Of a stretch of DNA of 64,000 bases, positions 57,436-64,000 are shown piece after piece. The notes under the pieces are model-generated. The model was not told the DNA's origin. It was given only the letters and a program-made list of their open reading frames with translations, and made no database searches. The DNA is from Bradyrhizobium sp. CCBAU 051011 (lineage in GTDB: Bacteria > Pseudomonadota > Alphaproteobacteria > Rhizobiales > Xanthobacteraceae): positions 7,358,501 to 7,422,500 of the forward strand of contig NZ_CP022222.1 of the NCBI RefSeq assembly GCF_009930815.1, given 5' to 3'. Position numbers and translations under genes: made by a program. Within the stretch, counting starts at the first letter, position 1. Each line of letters opens with the position of its first letter.

Positions 57436-58680
57436 ATGTCACCCGACCCGACGCCTCGCCTGCCCGCCACCTTCAACCGTCTGGCCTGGTCGAACCTCGC
57501 AGCCCAGTCGGCCGAGCAGATTGCGCTGGCCGCAGCGCCGATCGTCGCCGTGCTCCTGCTCGGCGTTGGCGAAGGCCAGACTGGCCTGCTGCAGACGGCG
57601 TTGACGCTGCCCTTCATCCTGTTTGCGATTCCCGCGGGCCTCCTTGCCGACCGCGTCTCGCGGCGCTGGGTGATGGCGGGCTCGGAGGCGCTGCGGGCAG
57701 CCGCGCTTGCCGCAATCCTGCTGCTGCTCTGGCTCGGACAAATGACGCTGCCCCTGCTGTCGCTGCTTGGCTTCATCGCGGTATGCGGCACGGTCGCCTA
57801 CAGCGTCGCCGCGCCCGCGCTGGTGCCGTCGCTGGTCAATTCAGAGCAATTGCCCGCGGCGAACGCGCGGATCGAACTGGCGCGCACGGTGGCGTTTGCG
57901 AGCGGCCCCGCGCTCGGCGGTGTGCTGGTCGGATGGGTCGGCGCCGCGCCTGCGTTCGGCGTTGCCGCGGCGCTATCCGTGATCGCAGTCGTGCTGCTGT
58001 CAGGCATCTATGAGCCGGCGCGCGCGCCTGCCCCGCGCCGCCATCCGCTGCAGGAGATCAGGGAAGGCGCGGCGTTCGTGCTGCACCATCCGCTGCTGCG
58101 GCCGGTGTTCATCACGCAGTTCATCTTCAACACGGCGTCGTTCCTGCTGCTCGCCGTGTTCGTGCCCTATGCCGTTCGCCATCTCGGGCTATCTGCCACC
58201 GGCGTCGGCGTGACGCTCGGGATGTATGGCGTCGGCATGGTGGCCGGCGCGCTCTCGGCCACGCGGGTGATGAAGCGCCTCGCCTTCGGCACCGTGATCG
58301 GGCTTGGGCCGGTGACCGGCTTCATCGCGGCGGCCGTGATGGCGCTGACCACGGTCGTTCCGGCGGCATGGCTTGCAGGCCTGAGCTTCTTCCTGCTCGG
58401 CGCCGGTCCGATCCTCTGGGTGATCTCGACCACGACGCTGCGCCAATCGGTGACACCGCCCTCGCTGCTCGGCCGCGTCTCCGCCATCAACATCATGAGC
58501 TACGGCGCCCGCCCGCTCGGCTCGGCGCTCGGCGCCATCGTCGGCGGCCTCTACAGCGCCGAAGCCTGCCTCTATCTGGCAGCCGTCATCTTCGCCGCGC
58601 AGGCGCTGGTGATCCTGCTCTCACCCGCGGTCTCGCTGGCGCGGCAGCCGGACATGGTGGGTGAGCCGGCGCGCTGCTAG
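57436..58680 (+). CDS. MFS exporter (EntS-like)
   Basis: 414 residues with about 12 membrane helices. Its start SPDPTPRLPATFNRLAWSNLAAQSAEQIALAAAPIVAVLLLG and the loop GLLADRVSRRWVMAGSEALRAA are typical of EntS/DHA3-type exporters, as are ANARIELARTVAFASGPALGGVLVGW and LLGRVSAINIMSYGARPLGSALGAIVGG. The substrate is unknown. The ATG at 57436 is chosen because the frame open upstream (to 56833) lacks MFS-like sequence. Confidence 0.85.
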   Translation: MSPDPTPRLPATFNRLAWSNLAAQSAEQIALAAAPIVAVLLLGVGEGQTGLLQTALTLPFILFAIPAGLLADRVSRRWVMAGSEALRAAALAAILLLLWLGQMTLPLLSLLGFIAVCGTVAYSVAAPALVPSLVNSEQLPAANARIELARTVAFASGPALGGVLVGWVGAAPAFGVAAALSVIAVVLLSGIYEPARAPAPRRHPLQEIREGAAFVLHHPLLRPVFITQFIFNTASFLLLAVFVPYAVRHLGLSATGVGVTLGMYGVGMVAGALSATRVMKRLAFGTVIGLGPVTGFIAAAVMALTTVVPAAWLAGLSFFLLGAGPILWVISTTTLRQSVTPPSLLGRVSAINIMSYGARPLGSALGAIVGGLYSAEACLYLAAVIFAAQALVILLSPAVSLARQPDMVGEPARC

Positions 58681-58706
58681 CCATTAGGGTCGTGTCAAGC
58701 TGAAAT

Positions 58707-58786
58707 CGTCATTGCGAGCGCAGCGAAGCAATCCATCGTGCAGCGCAAAGAAAGAATGGATTGCTTCGCTGCGCTCGCAATGACGG
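58707..58786. repeat. CGTCATTGCGAGCG-type palindromic repeat
   Basis: Full copy, starting CGTCATTGCGAGCGCAGCGA and ending CGCTCGCAATGACGG, with nearly perfect arms and a GTGCAGCGCAAAGAAAGA spacer. It lies between convergent genes. Confidence 0.85.
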
Positions 58787-58802
58787 TGGCTAAAGCAGGC
58801 GC

Positions 58803-60062
58803 CTAGCTCGCCAGATACCGCTCATACTTCCCCGCCACCACCTCGTCCGCGGCGATATCCGGATCGAGCGTGTACAGATCCTGCGCGCGACCGATGCCGC
58901 GTAGCGCGTAGCGGCCGGTGGAGACCAGGTAGTTTCGTCCGGCGGCATCGAGGCCGGCGCGGAAGGCTGACGACATCAGCAATTCGCGGTCGACCGAGCG
59001 GCACATCGAAGCGATGCGGCTGACCTCGTTCACCGCCGGCCCCACCACGGTGAAGTCGAGCCGGTCGTCGCTGCCGATATTGCCGTAGAAGACCTCGCCG
59101 ACATGCAGGCCGACATGCGCCGATGTCACAGGCCTGCCTTCCGCCGTGCGGCGGGCGGTGAGCGCCTTCATGTTGCGGCGGAAGCGGTGCTCGGCGCGCA
59201 GCGCCGCGCGCTTGGCCTTCGCCATGTTCTCATGGGTGAACATCGCCAGCACGCCGTCGCCGATCAGTTTAAGCACCTCGCCGCCGGCGTCGTGGATGGC
59301 GTCGATCGAGGCCTGCGCGTAATCGTTGAGGAATGGAATGATCTCGCCGGGATCGATGCTCTCGCTGATCGCGGTCGAGCCGCGCAGATCGGAGAACCAC
59401 AGCACCGTGTTGATCCGCTCGGTGACGCCGCGCGTCATCCGTCCGCGCAGCACCTGCTCGGCCGTATCGCGCCCGAGATAGACGCGCCCCAGCGTCTTGG
59501 TGATATCGGCCTGCGCTGCGGATTTGATCGCAAGTCCCAGCACCGGCACGAGGTCCCGCAACGCAGCCAGCCCCTGCGCGCCAAACCCCTCATCGCGCCT
59601 TGTCACCCAATAGGAGTAGACGCAATCCATCTGCCCCATGGTGCCGGTCTCGCCGAACCGGTGGACATAGGCCACCACATGCTTGTGGCCTTTCTCGGCA
59701 AGATCGCCCATGAATTTGAAATTGGGGGCCACGCCGTTGGCGAGCTCGACCGGTAGTTCCTCATGGCCGTTTTCGAGCATGTAGTAGAAGATCGAACTCC
59801 GCCAGGCGGCTGCGGCCTCGCCCTCGTTGGTCGAGCCATATTCGAAGACGTCGCTTTCGTTGGTCTCGGCGTCGTTCCAGCGAAAGCCGCGGCCTTCGAA
59901 AATCGGGTGCAGCGTATCGATGAAGACCATCCCGCGCGACACGGGGAGGCCTTCGGCACAGCAGCGCTCGCAGAAACCGCGGATCAAATCGTTTTCGGGC
60001 AGGCCTGTAAGGCCCTGGCTGACCAGCCAGTTCATCAAGCGCAGACGGGGCGTGAGTTCCAT
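58803..60062 (-). CDS. class III adenylate/guanylate cyclase domain protein
   Basis: 419 residues. The C-terminal cyclase domain has VLWFSDLRGSTAISESIDPGEIIPFLNDY (first metal Asp), AGGEVLKLIGDGVLAMF (second metal Asp), and GLHVGEVFYGNIGSDDRLDFTVVGPAVNEVSRI. The N-terminal ~200 residues have no membrane helix and include GLTGLPENDLIRGFCERCC. It would make cAMP (or cGMP) in the cytoplasm; the substrate is not decided. It stands alone. Confidence 0.85.
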   Translation of the reverse strand: MELTPRLRLMNWLVSQGLTGLPENDLIRGFCERCCAEGLPVSRGMVFIDTLHPIFEGRGFRWNDAETNESDVFEYGSTNEGEAAAAWRSSIFYYMLENGHEELPVELANGVAPNFKFMGDLAEKGHKHVVAYVHRFGETGTMGQMDCVYSYWVTRRDEGFGAQGLAALRDLVPVLGLAIKSAAQADITKTLGRVYLGRDTAEQVLRGRMTRGVTERINTVLWFSDLRGSTAISESIDPGEIIPFLNDYAQASIDAIHDAGGEVLKLIGDGVLAMFTHENMAKAKRAALRAEHRFRRNMKALTARRTAEGRPVTSAHVGLHVGEVFYGNIGSDDRLDFTVVGPAVNEVSRIASMCRSVDRELLMSSAFRAGLDAAGRNYLVSTGRYALRGIGRAQDLYTLDPDIAADEVVAGKYERYLAS

Positions 60063-60108
60063 ACGCCATTATGCCGCGCAATCGTGACGAGTGAAAGCCT
60101 CACGCCCT

Positions 60109-60516
60109 TCAACGTTTCGCGCGCGTCACCGCCTCGCCGTCTTCCTTGACGAAGGACTGTACGGGGTTATCGAGCAGATCGAGCACCAGCTCCGACGGCC
60201 GACACAGCCGGACGCCTTTCGGCGTCACCACGAGCGGCCGGTTGATCAGGATCGGATGCGCGAGCATGAAGTCGATCAGTTCGTCGTCGCTCCACTTCGG
60301 ATCGGCAAGGCCGAGCTCGACATAGGGCGTGCCCTTTTCGCGCAGCAGCTCGCGCGGCGAGATGCCCAATGCCCCGATCAATTCGACCAGCCGCGCGCGG
60401 CTCGGCGGTGTCTTCAGATACTCGATCACCTCAGGCTCTTCGCCGCTTTGCCGGATCATCGCCAGCGTGTTGCGCGAGGTGCCGCAGGCGGGATTGTGAT
60501 AGATCGTGACGGTCAT
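60109..60516 (-). CDS. arsC: arsenate reductase, glutaredoxin-coupled type
   Basis: 135 residues from the ATG before TVTIYHNPACGTSRNTLAMIR. The catalytic Cys is in NPACGTSRNT. The Arg triad residues are in PTxRPLVVT-like INRPLVVTPKGVRLCRPSE. It reduces arsenate to arsenite using glutathione/glutaredoxin. AAGGAGG precedes the ATG by 7 bases. It is the last gene of the minus-strand ars arm, next to a second unrelated arsenate reductase. Confidence 0.92.
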   Translation of the reverse strand: MTVTIYHNPACGTSRNTLAMIRQSGEEPEVIEYLKTPPSRARLVELIGALGISPRELLREKGTPYVELGLADPKWSDDELIDFMLAHPILINRPLVVTPKGVRLCRPSELVLDLLDNPVQSFVKEDGEAVTRAKR

Positions 60517-60518
60517 GG

Positions 60519-61208
60519 TCAGGCCTCCTTCGTCGCTGCCGCCTCGCCTGCCCCGCGCAGCAGCCAGGTCATGAAGATCAAGGCAACCACCGCGCCGCAA
60601 AGCTCCGCCGCGATAAAGCCGGGCAGATCGGCGGGGCGAATGCCGGAAAACGTATTCGTCATCGACCGTGCGATTGCAACGGCGGGATTGGCAAAGGATG
60701 TCGAGGCGGTGAACCAGTAGGCTGCGGTGATGTAGAGGCCCACCAGCCACGGCACGGCGACGCGGTTGAACCGGATGCCGCCCAGGATGGTGGCGATCAG
60801 GCCGAAGGCGGCGATACCTTCCGCAAACCACTGCGCGCCACCGGTTCGCATTTTCAGGGAGGCATCGATCAAAGGCAAGGCGAACATTGCATGCGCAATG
60901 ATCGTCCCCGCAATCCCGCCCGCGACCTGAGCGGCGACATAGGCCAGCGCCTCGCGCGGCGCGAGTTCACGCTTCAATGCAAAGACCAGCGACACCGCCG
61001 GATTGAAATGCGCGCCCGACACCGGTCCGAGAATGGTGATGAGTACAACCAGGATCGCACCGGTCGGCAGCGTGTTGCCGAGCAGCGCCAGCGCGACGTC
61101 CTTGGTCAAGGTCTCCGCCATGATGCCGGAGCCGACCACGGTCGCAACGAGCAGCGCGGTGCCGAGCGCTTCGGCCGCGAGGCGGCGCGGCAAATCAAAA
61201 TCGGACAT
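60519..61208 (-). CDS. aqpS: aquaporin/aquaglyceroporin, arsenite channel type (AqpS)
   Basis: 229 residues with six membrane helices and two pore motifs, HFNPAVSLVF and FANPAVAIARSMTNTF. The GxxxR-type selectivity residue follows in IARSM. In rhizobia an AqpS in an ars operon lets arsenite leave the cell downhill. Its start codon overlaps the stop of the upstream arsC by one base (TAATG), and its stop lies just before the other arsC. Confidence 0.9.
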   Translation of the reverse strand: MSDFDLPRRLAAEALGTALLVATVVGSGIMAETLTKDVALALLGNTLPTGAILVVLITILGPVSGAHFNPAVSLVFALKRELAPREALAYVAAQVAGGIAGTIIAHAMFALPLIDASLKMRTGGAQWFAEGIAAFGLIATILGGIRFNRVAVPWLVGLYITAAYWFTASTSFANPAVAIARSMTNTFSGIRPADLPGFIAAELCGAVVALIFMTWLLRGAGEAAATKEA

Positions 61209-61735
61209 TAACTGGCCTTCTCCTGGCCTGAGGTCGAGCCGTCGGTGCGGCCAATGTCGCGCAGCTTGGTCCCGAGCGACAGGCGATCGATGCTTTCCAG
61301 CGGCAGGCTGGCGAAGGCGGCAATTCGATTCTTTAGATAGCGGAAGGCCTCAACAAACGCCGCTTCCTTTTCGATGTCGGTACCTTCGACGGCGGCCGGG
61401 TCTTCGATCCCCCAATGCGCCGTCATCGGCTGGCCCGGCCATATCGGGCAGGATTCGCCGGCAGCGTTGTCGCAAACCGTGAAAACGAAATCCATCACGG
61501 GTGCATCGCTGCGCGCGAACTCATCCCAGCTCTTCGAGCGCAATCCGTCCGTGGGGTAGTCGAGACGGTTCAAAACTTTGATCGCAAATGGATTGACCGT
61601 ACCCTTGGGCTGACTGCCGGCGGAAAAGGCGCGGAAGTTGCGGTGGCCTTCCTTGCGCAGGATCGCTTCCGCCAGAATCGAACGTGCGGTGTTTCCGGTA
61701 CACAGGAAGAGAACGTTGTAGAGGCGTTCAGACAT
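61208..61735 (-). CDS. arsC: arsenate reductase, LMW-phosphatase type
   Basis: 175 residues. The N-terminal phosphatase loop CTGNTARSILAE (CxGNxxRS) and the DPA segment GIEDPAAVEGTDIEKEAAF are seen. It reduces arsenate with thioredoxin-type chemistry. It overlaps the upstream arsR by 8 bases. This gene and the glutaredoxin-coupled type are unrelated in fold, so the operon carries two reductases. Confidence 0.9.
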   Translation of the reverse strand: MSERLYNVLFLCTGNTARSILAEAILRKEGHRNFRAFSAGSQPKGTVNPFAIKVLNRLDYPTDGLRSKSWDEFARSDAPVMDFVFTVCDNAAGESCPIWPGQPMTAHWGIEDPAAVEGTDIEKEAAFVEAFRYLKNRIAAFASLPLESIDRLSLGTKLRDIGRTDGSTSGQEKAS

Positions 61736-62090
61736 GGGCTTTCCTCCTTGTCTTCGGCGGACAACAAGGCGTGAGGTCTTCGATCAGCGGTCCGCAGATT
61801 TCCGGGCGGCCGTCGCAACAATCCCGCAGCATGAACAGGACTACGGCCTGAAAGGCCTTGAGATCAGCACGATAGACAATCGAACGGCTGAAACGACGCG
61901 CCGTCACCAGCCCCGCACGGGACAGGATGGCCAGATGCGACGACATGGTGTTTTGCGGCACGGCAAGTGCCTTGGCGATGTCGCCGGCTGCGAGCCCGTC
62001 CGGTTCGTGCTTCGTCAATAGCCGAAACACGTCGAGACGGGTCGATTGAGCAAGCGCCGCCAGCGCGAGAATGGCTTTTTCCGATTCCAT
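61728..62090 (-). CDS. arsR: ArsR family metalloregulator
   Basis: 120 residues. The winged-helix core is ALAALAQSTRLDVFRLLTKHEPDGLAAGDIAKALAVPQNTMSSHLAILSRAGLVTARRFSRSIVYRAD. Cysteines that may sense arsenite lie in the C-terminal part (FMLRDCCDGRPEICGPLIEDLTPCCPP), not in the recognition helix. It heads the minus-strand ars arm, is probably autoregulated, and faces the plus-strand ArsR across about 107 bases. Confidence 0.9.
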   Translation of the reverse strand: MESEKAILALAALAQSTRLDVFRLLTKHEPDGLAAGDIAKALAVPQNTMSSHLAILSRAGLVTARRFSRSIVYRADLKAFQAVVLFMLRDCCDGRPEICGPLIEDLTPCCPPKTRRKAHV

Positions 62091-62094
62091 ATAT

Positions 62095-62160
62095 CCAGAC
62101 TTATCGATATATCGCTTCCTGTCAATCCTTGGCCTTTATTTCGATAATTCCAGAAATACC
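62095..62160. promoter_or_regulatory. divergent ars promoter region with ATTTCGATAATTC site
   Basis: The space between the two arsR genes has AT-rich words: CGATATATCG (62114-62123) near the first arsR, and ATTTCGATAATTC (about 62139-62151) nearer the second. ATTTCGATATTTC recurs in the space between the second arsR and the flavoprotein gene (about 62539-62551). These could be ArsR binding sites. Confidence 0.5.
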
Positions 62161-62197
62161 GTAGACGAACCTGGGTTCATGTGAGAAGATTGCCCTC

Positions 62198-62515
62198 ATG
62201 AAAATCGATGATGCCGCCGCCCATCTAGAAGCATTGGGTAACCCGACCCGGCTGAAAATCTACCGCGCGCTGATCCGCGCCGGCGGCGCCGGGCTTGCCG
62301 TCGGCCGGCTGCAGGAGAAGCTGAAAATCGCGCCCTCCACTCTCTCCCATCACATCAAGGCATTGGTGGTGGTGGGGCTGGTAACCCAGGTGCGCGATGC
62401 CACCACGCTGATCTGCCACGCCAACTATGAAGTGATGCGGGAGCTGGTCGGTTTTCTCGTTGCCGAATGCTGCACCGAAAGCGCTGAGACCAAGGACACC
62501 AGGACCGCGGCTTGA
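62198..62515 (+). CDS. ArsR family transcriptional regulator
   Basis: 105 residues. The winged helix reads AAHLEALGNPTRLKIYRALIRAGGAGLAVGRLQEKLKIAPSTLSHHIKALVVVGLVTQVRDATTLICHANYEVM. Cysteines occur at the C-terminus (AECCTE). It reads away from arsR and toward the flavoprotein, 57 bases upstream of it. A second regulator for the same locus, of a different ArsR subtype. Confidence 0.85.
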   Translation: MKIDDAAAHLEALGNPTRLKIYRALIRAGGAGLAVGRLQEKLKIAPSTLSHHIKALVVVGLVTQVRDATTLICHANYEVMRELVGFLVAECCTESAETKDTRTAA

Positions 62516-62571
62516 ATGCCGCGTTTTTCTCGACCGCTATTTCGATATTTCTAGTTTTATGGGAGGAAAGC

Positions 62572-63936
62572 ATGAGCGAAGCCAAGACCGTCGCCATCAT
62601 CGGAGCCGGGCCGGTCGGCCTCGCCGCGGCGGCCCATGTGCTGGAGCGCGGGCTGGAGCCGATCGTGCTGGAGGCCGGCGACAGCGTCGGCCACGCCATG
62701 CGGCAATGGGGCCACGTCCAACTATTCTCGCCCTGGGAATACAATGTCGACAAGGCGGCGGCGCGCCTGCTCGCGACCACGGGCTGGAATTCTCCCGAGC
62801 CGGACCAGTATCCGACCGGCGCGGAGATGGTGGAACATTATCTCGAACCGCTCGCCGGCAATACCGCGCTGAAATCCCGCATTCACACGTCGAGCCGCGT
62901 CACCGGCATCAGCCGTGTCGGCTTCGACAAGATGAAGACCAACGGCCGCGACAAGGCGCCGTTCGAAATCCGCTATCAGAACGGGCAAGGCCCGAGAGTC
63001 GTGAAGGCTGACGCGGTGATCGACGTATCAGGCACCTGGCATGCGCCGAACCCGGCAGGCGCCAACGGTCTCCCCGCCATTGGCGAGAAAGAGGTCACCG
63101 ACAGGATCGCTTACGGCATGCCCGATGTGCTCGGCAAAGACCGCGCACGCTATGCCGGCAAGACCGTTGCGGTGCTGGGCGCTGGCCATTCCGCGATCGG
63201 CACGCTGACCGATCTGGCGAAACTCGCTGAGCAGGCGCCGGGCACCCGGCCGATCTGGCTGCTGCGCGGCAGCGATCCCGCCAAGGCGTTCGGCGGCGGC
63301 GCGAATGACAAGCTGGTGGCCCGTGGCGAGTTGGGCGCGGCTTTTGCCGCCTTGGTGAGCGCTGGCCGGATTGAGCTGCAAAGCGAATTTCGCGTTTCGC
63401 ATCTCATCGCAGATGGCCCCCGCCTCGTCATCGGCGCTCTATCGGGCTGCAGCGCCCGTCGCGTCATGGCCGATGAATTGATCGTCGCAACCGGCTTCCG
63501 GCCGGACCTCGATTTTGCGCGCGAGCTGCGCATCCGGCTCGATCCGGCGATCGAATGCCCGGTCGCGCTGGCGCCGCTGATCGATCCCAACATCCACAGT
63601 TGCGGCACTGTGCGCCCTCACGGCGCCCGCGAATTGGCGCAGGACGAGCCGGGATTCTACTTCGCCGGCATGAAGTCTTACGGCCGCGCGCCGACCTTCC
63701 TGATGCTCACGGGCTACGAGCAGGTGCGCTCGATCGCGGCCGACATCGCTGGAGACCGCAAAGCCGCCGAGCGGGTCGAACTGGTGCTGCCCGAGACCGG
63801 GGTTTGCAGCCGTTCACTCGCGCCAGATGCCAGCAATTGCTGCGGCGGCCCTGCATTATCGGATGTTGACGCCTGTTGCGTCGCGGATGAAAAAGCAAAG
63901 CAACAAGGCAAGACGGGATGTGGTTGCGCGTCCTGA
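62572..63936 (+). CDS. FAD/NAD(P)-binding flavoprotein with Cys-rich tail (ArsO-like)
   Basis: 454 residues from the ATG with GGAGGAAAG. It has the FAD fold TVAIIGAGPVGLAAAAHVLERG, VSGTWHAPNP and the second fold TVAVLGAGHSAIGTLTDLA (GxGxxA), ending FYFAGMKSYGRAPTF. This resembles flavin monooxygenase-like proteins found in ars operons. The C-terminal 30 residues hold NCCGGP, DACCVADE and GCGC pairs, which could bind arsenite or another soft metal. The frame open to 62512 overlaps the arsR gene. The precise reaction is unknown. Confidence 0.8.
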   Translation: MSEAKTVAIIGAGPVGLAAAAHVLERGLEPIVLEAGDSVGHAMRQWGHVQLFSPWEYNVDKAAARLLATTGWNSPEPDQYPTGAEMVEHYLEPLAGNTALKSRIHTSSRVTGISRVGFDKMKTNGRDKAPFEIRYQNGQGPRVVKADAVIDVSGTWHAPNPAGANGLPAIGEKEVTDRIAYGMPDVLGKDRARYAGKTVAVLGAGHSAIGTLTDLAKLAEQAPGTRPIWLLRGSDPAKAFGGGANDKLVARGELGAAFAALVSAGRIELQSEFRVSHLIADGPRLVIGALSGCSARRVMADELIVATGFRPDLDFARELRIRLDPAIECPVALAPLIDPNIHSCGTVRPHGARELAQDEPGFYFAGMKSYGRAPTFLMLTGYEQVRSIAADIAGDRKAAERVELVLPETGVCSRSLAPDASNCCGGPALSDVDACCVADEKAKQQGKTGCGCAS

Positions 63937-63946
63937 TCAACAGGGA

Positions 63947-64000
63947 GTGAGCGGAATCTCGCTGGAAGGCCGATCCGTCATTGTCGCGATGTGCGTGGGG
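63947..64000 (+). CDS. MFS-type transporter, 5' part
   Basis: A frame beginning GTG at 63947 and reading SGISLEGRSVIVAMCVG runs off the window, 10 bases after the flavoprotein stop. It resembles the start of major facilitator family proteins that occur after ArsO-like genes. The ribosome binding site (AGGGA) is very close, so the true start could be later. Confidence 0.4.
   Translation, partial: MSGISLEGRSVIVAMCVG

Overview
The window is a stretch of chromosome from a GC-rich alphaproteobacterium, most likely Bradyrhizobium or a close relative (Nitrobacteraceae). This is inferred from the gene content (GcrA-like regulator, LdtR-type MarR, DUF2842, DUF6163, ubiquinol-cytochrome c chaperone, K+-independent H+-pyrophosphatase), from the rib/nus gene order, and from several dispersed palindromic repeats that I associate with that group. 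I see no prophage, CRISPR array, rRNA or complete insertion sequence. There is one tRNA, tRNA-Pro(GGG).

Layout. 1-178: 3' end of a DUF2842 gene. 0.3-9.5 kb: exopolysaccharide locus with a deacetylase-like protein that lacks its metal ligands, a GNAT/CelD-like acyltransferase, a Wzc/GumC-type chain-length protein with a degenerate kinase domain, a GT4 glycosyltransferase, a priming sugar-phosphate transferase and an O-antigen-ligase-like polymerase. 9.5-15.9 kb: MarR regulator divergent from an FAD monooxygenase across a perfect 19-bp palindrome, then assorted metabolic genes (saccharopine-dehydrogenase-like, DUF169, YdcF, acetamidase, GrlR-like). 16-17 kb: ribbon-helix-helix-like protein and GcrA-like regulator. 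17-22.3 kb: SDR, a frameshifted DapA-family gene, a branched-chain amino-acid-type binding protein and a tandem pair of distantly related membrane-anchored proteins of unknown function. 22.3-27.7 kb: tRNA-Pro, MerR regulator, ihfA, fabH-plsX, DUF177, cytochrome bc1 chaperone, bamE. 27.8-38.5 kb: Bug-type binding protein, hppA, cold-shock gene, then the core set glyA-nrdR-ribD-ribE-ribH-nusB-thiL, all read from the minus strand. 38.5-39.3 kb: repeat-rich, gene-free island with a strongly structured element. 39.3-46 kb: small membrane and phosphatase genes and a complete sugar ABC importer. 46.3-51.4 kb: LdtR-type regulator, DUF6163, hemB, RDD protein, N-degron aminoacyltransferase. 51.4-56.5 kb: mntH behind a Mur-like palindrome, divergent from an operon in which a TnpB-like N-terminal domain is fused in frame to PspA/IM30, followed by yqiJ and a flotillin (yqiK). 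56.5-60 kb: secreted protein, MFS exporter, class III cyclase. 60-64 kb: arsenic locus with two divergent arms.

Most interesting points. First, the TnpB-like WED region fused to PspA at the head of a YqiJ-flotillin operon: it looks like a transposon-derived domain recruited into membrane-stress machinery. Second, the arsenic locus carries two unrelated arsenate reductases, an aquaglyceroporin and a flavoprotein with a cysteine-rich tail, under two ArsR regulators. Third, the 38.8-39.2 kb element could form nested hairpins and resembles an interspersed family rather than a gene. All assignments are from reading the sequence; no database search was possible.
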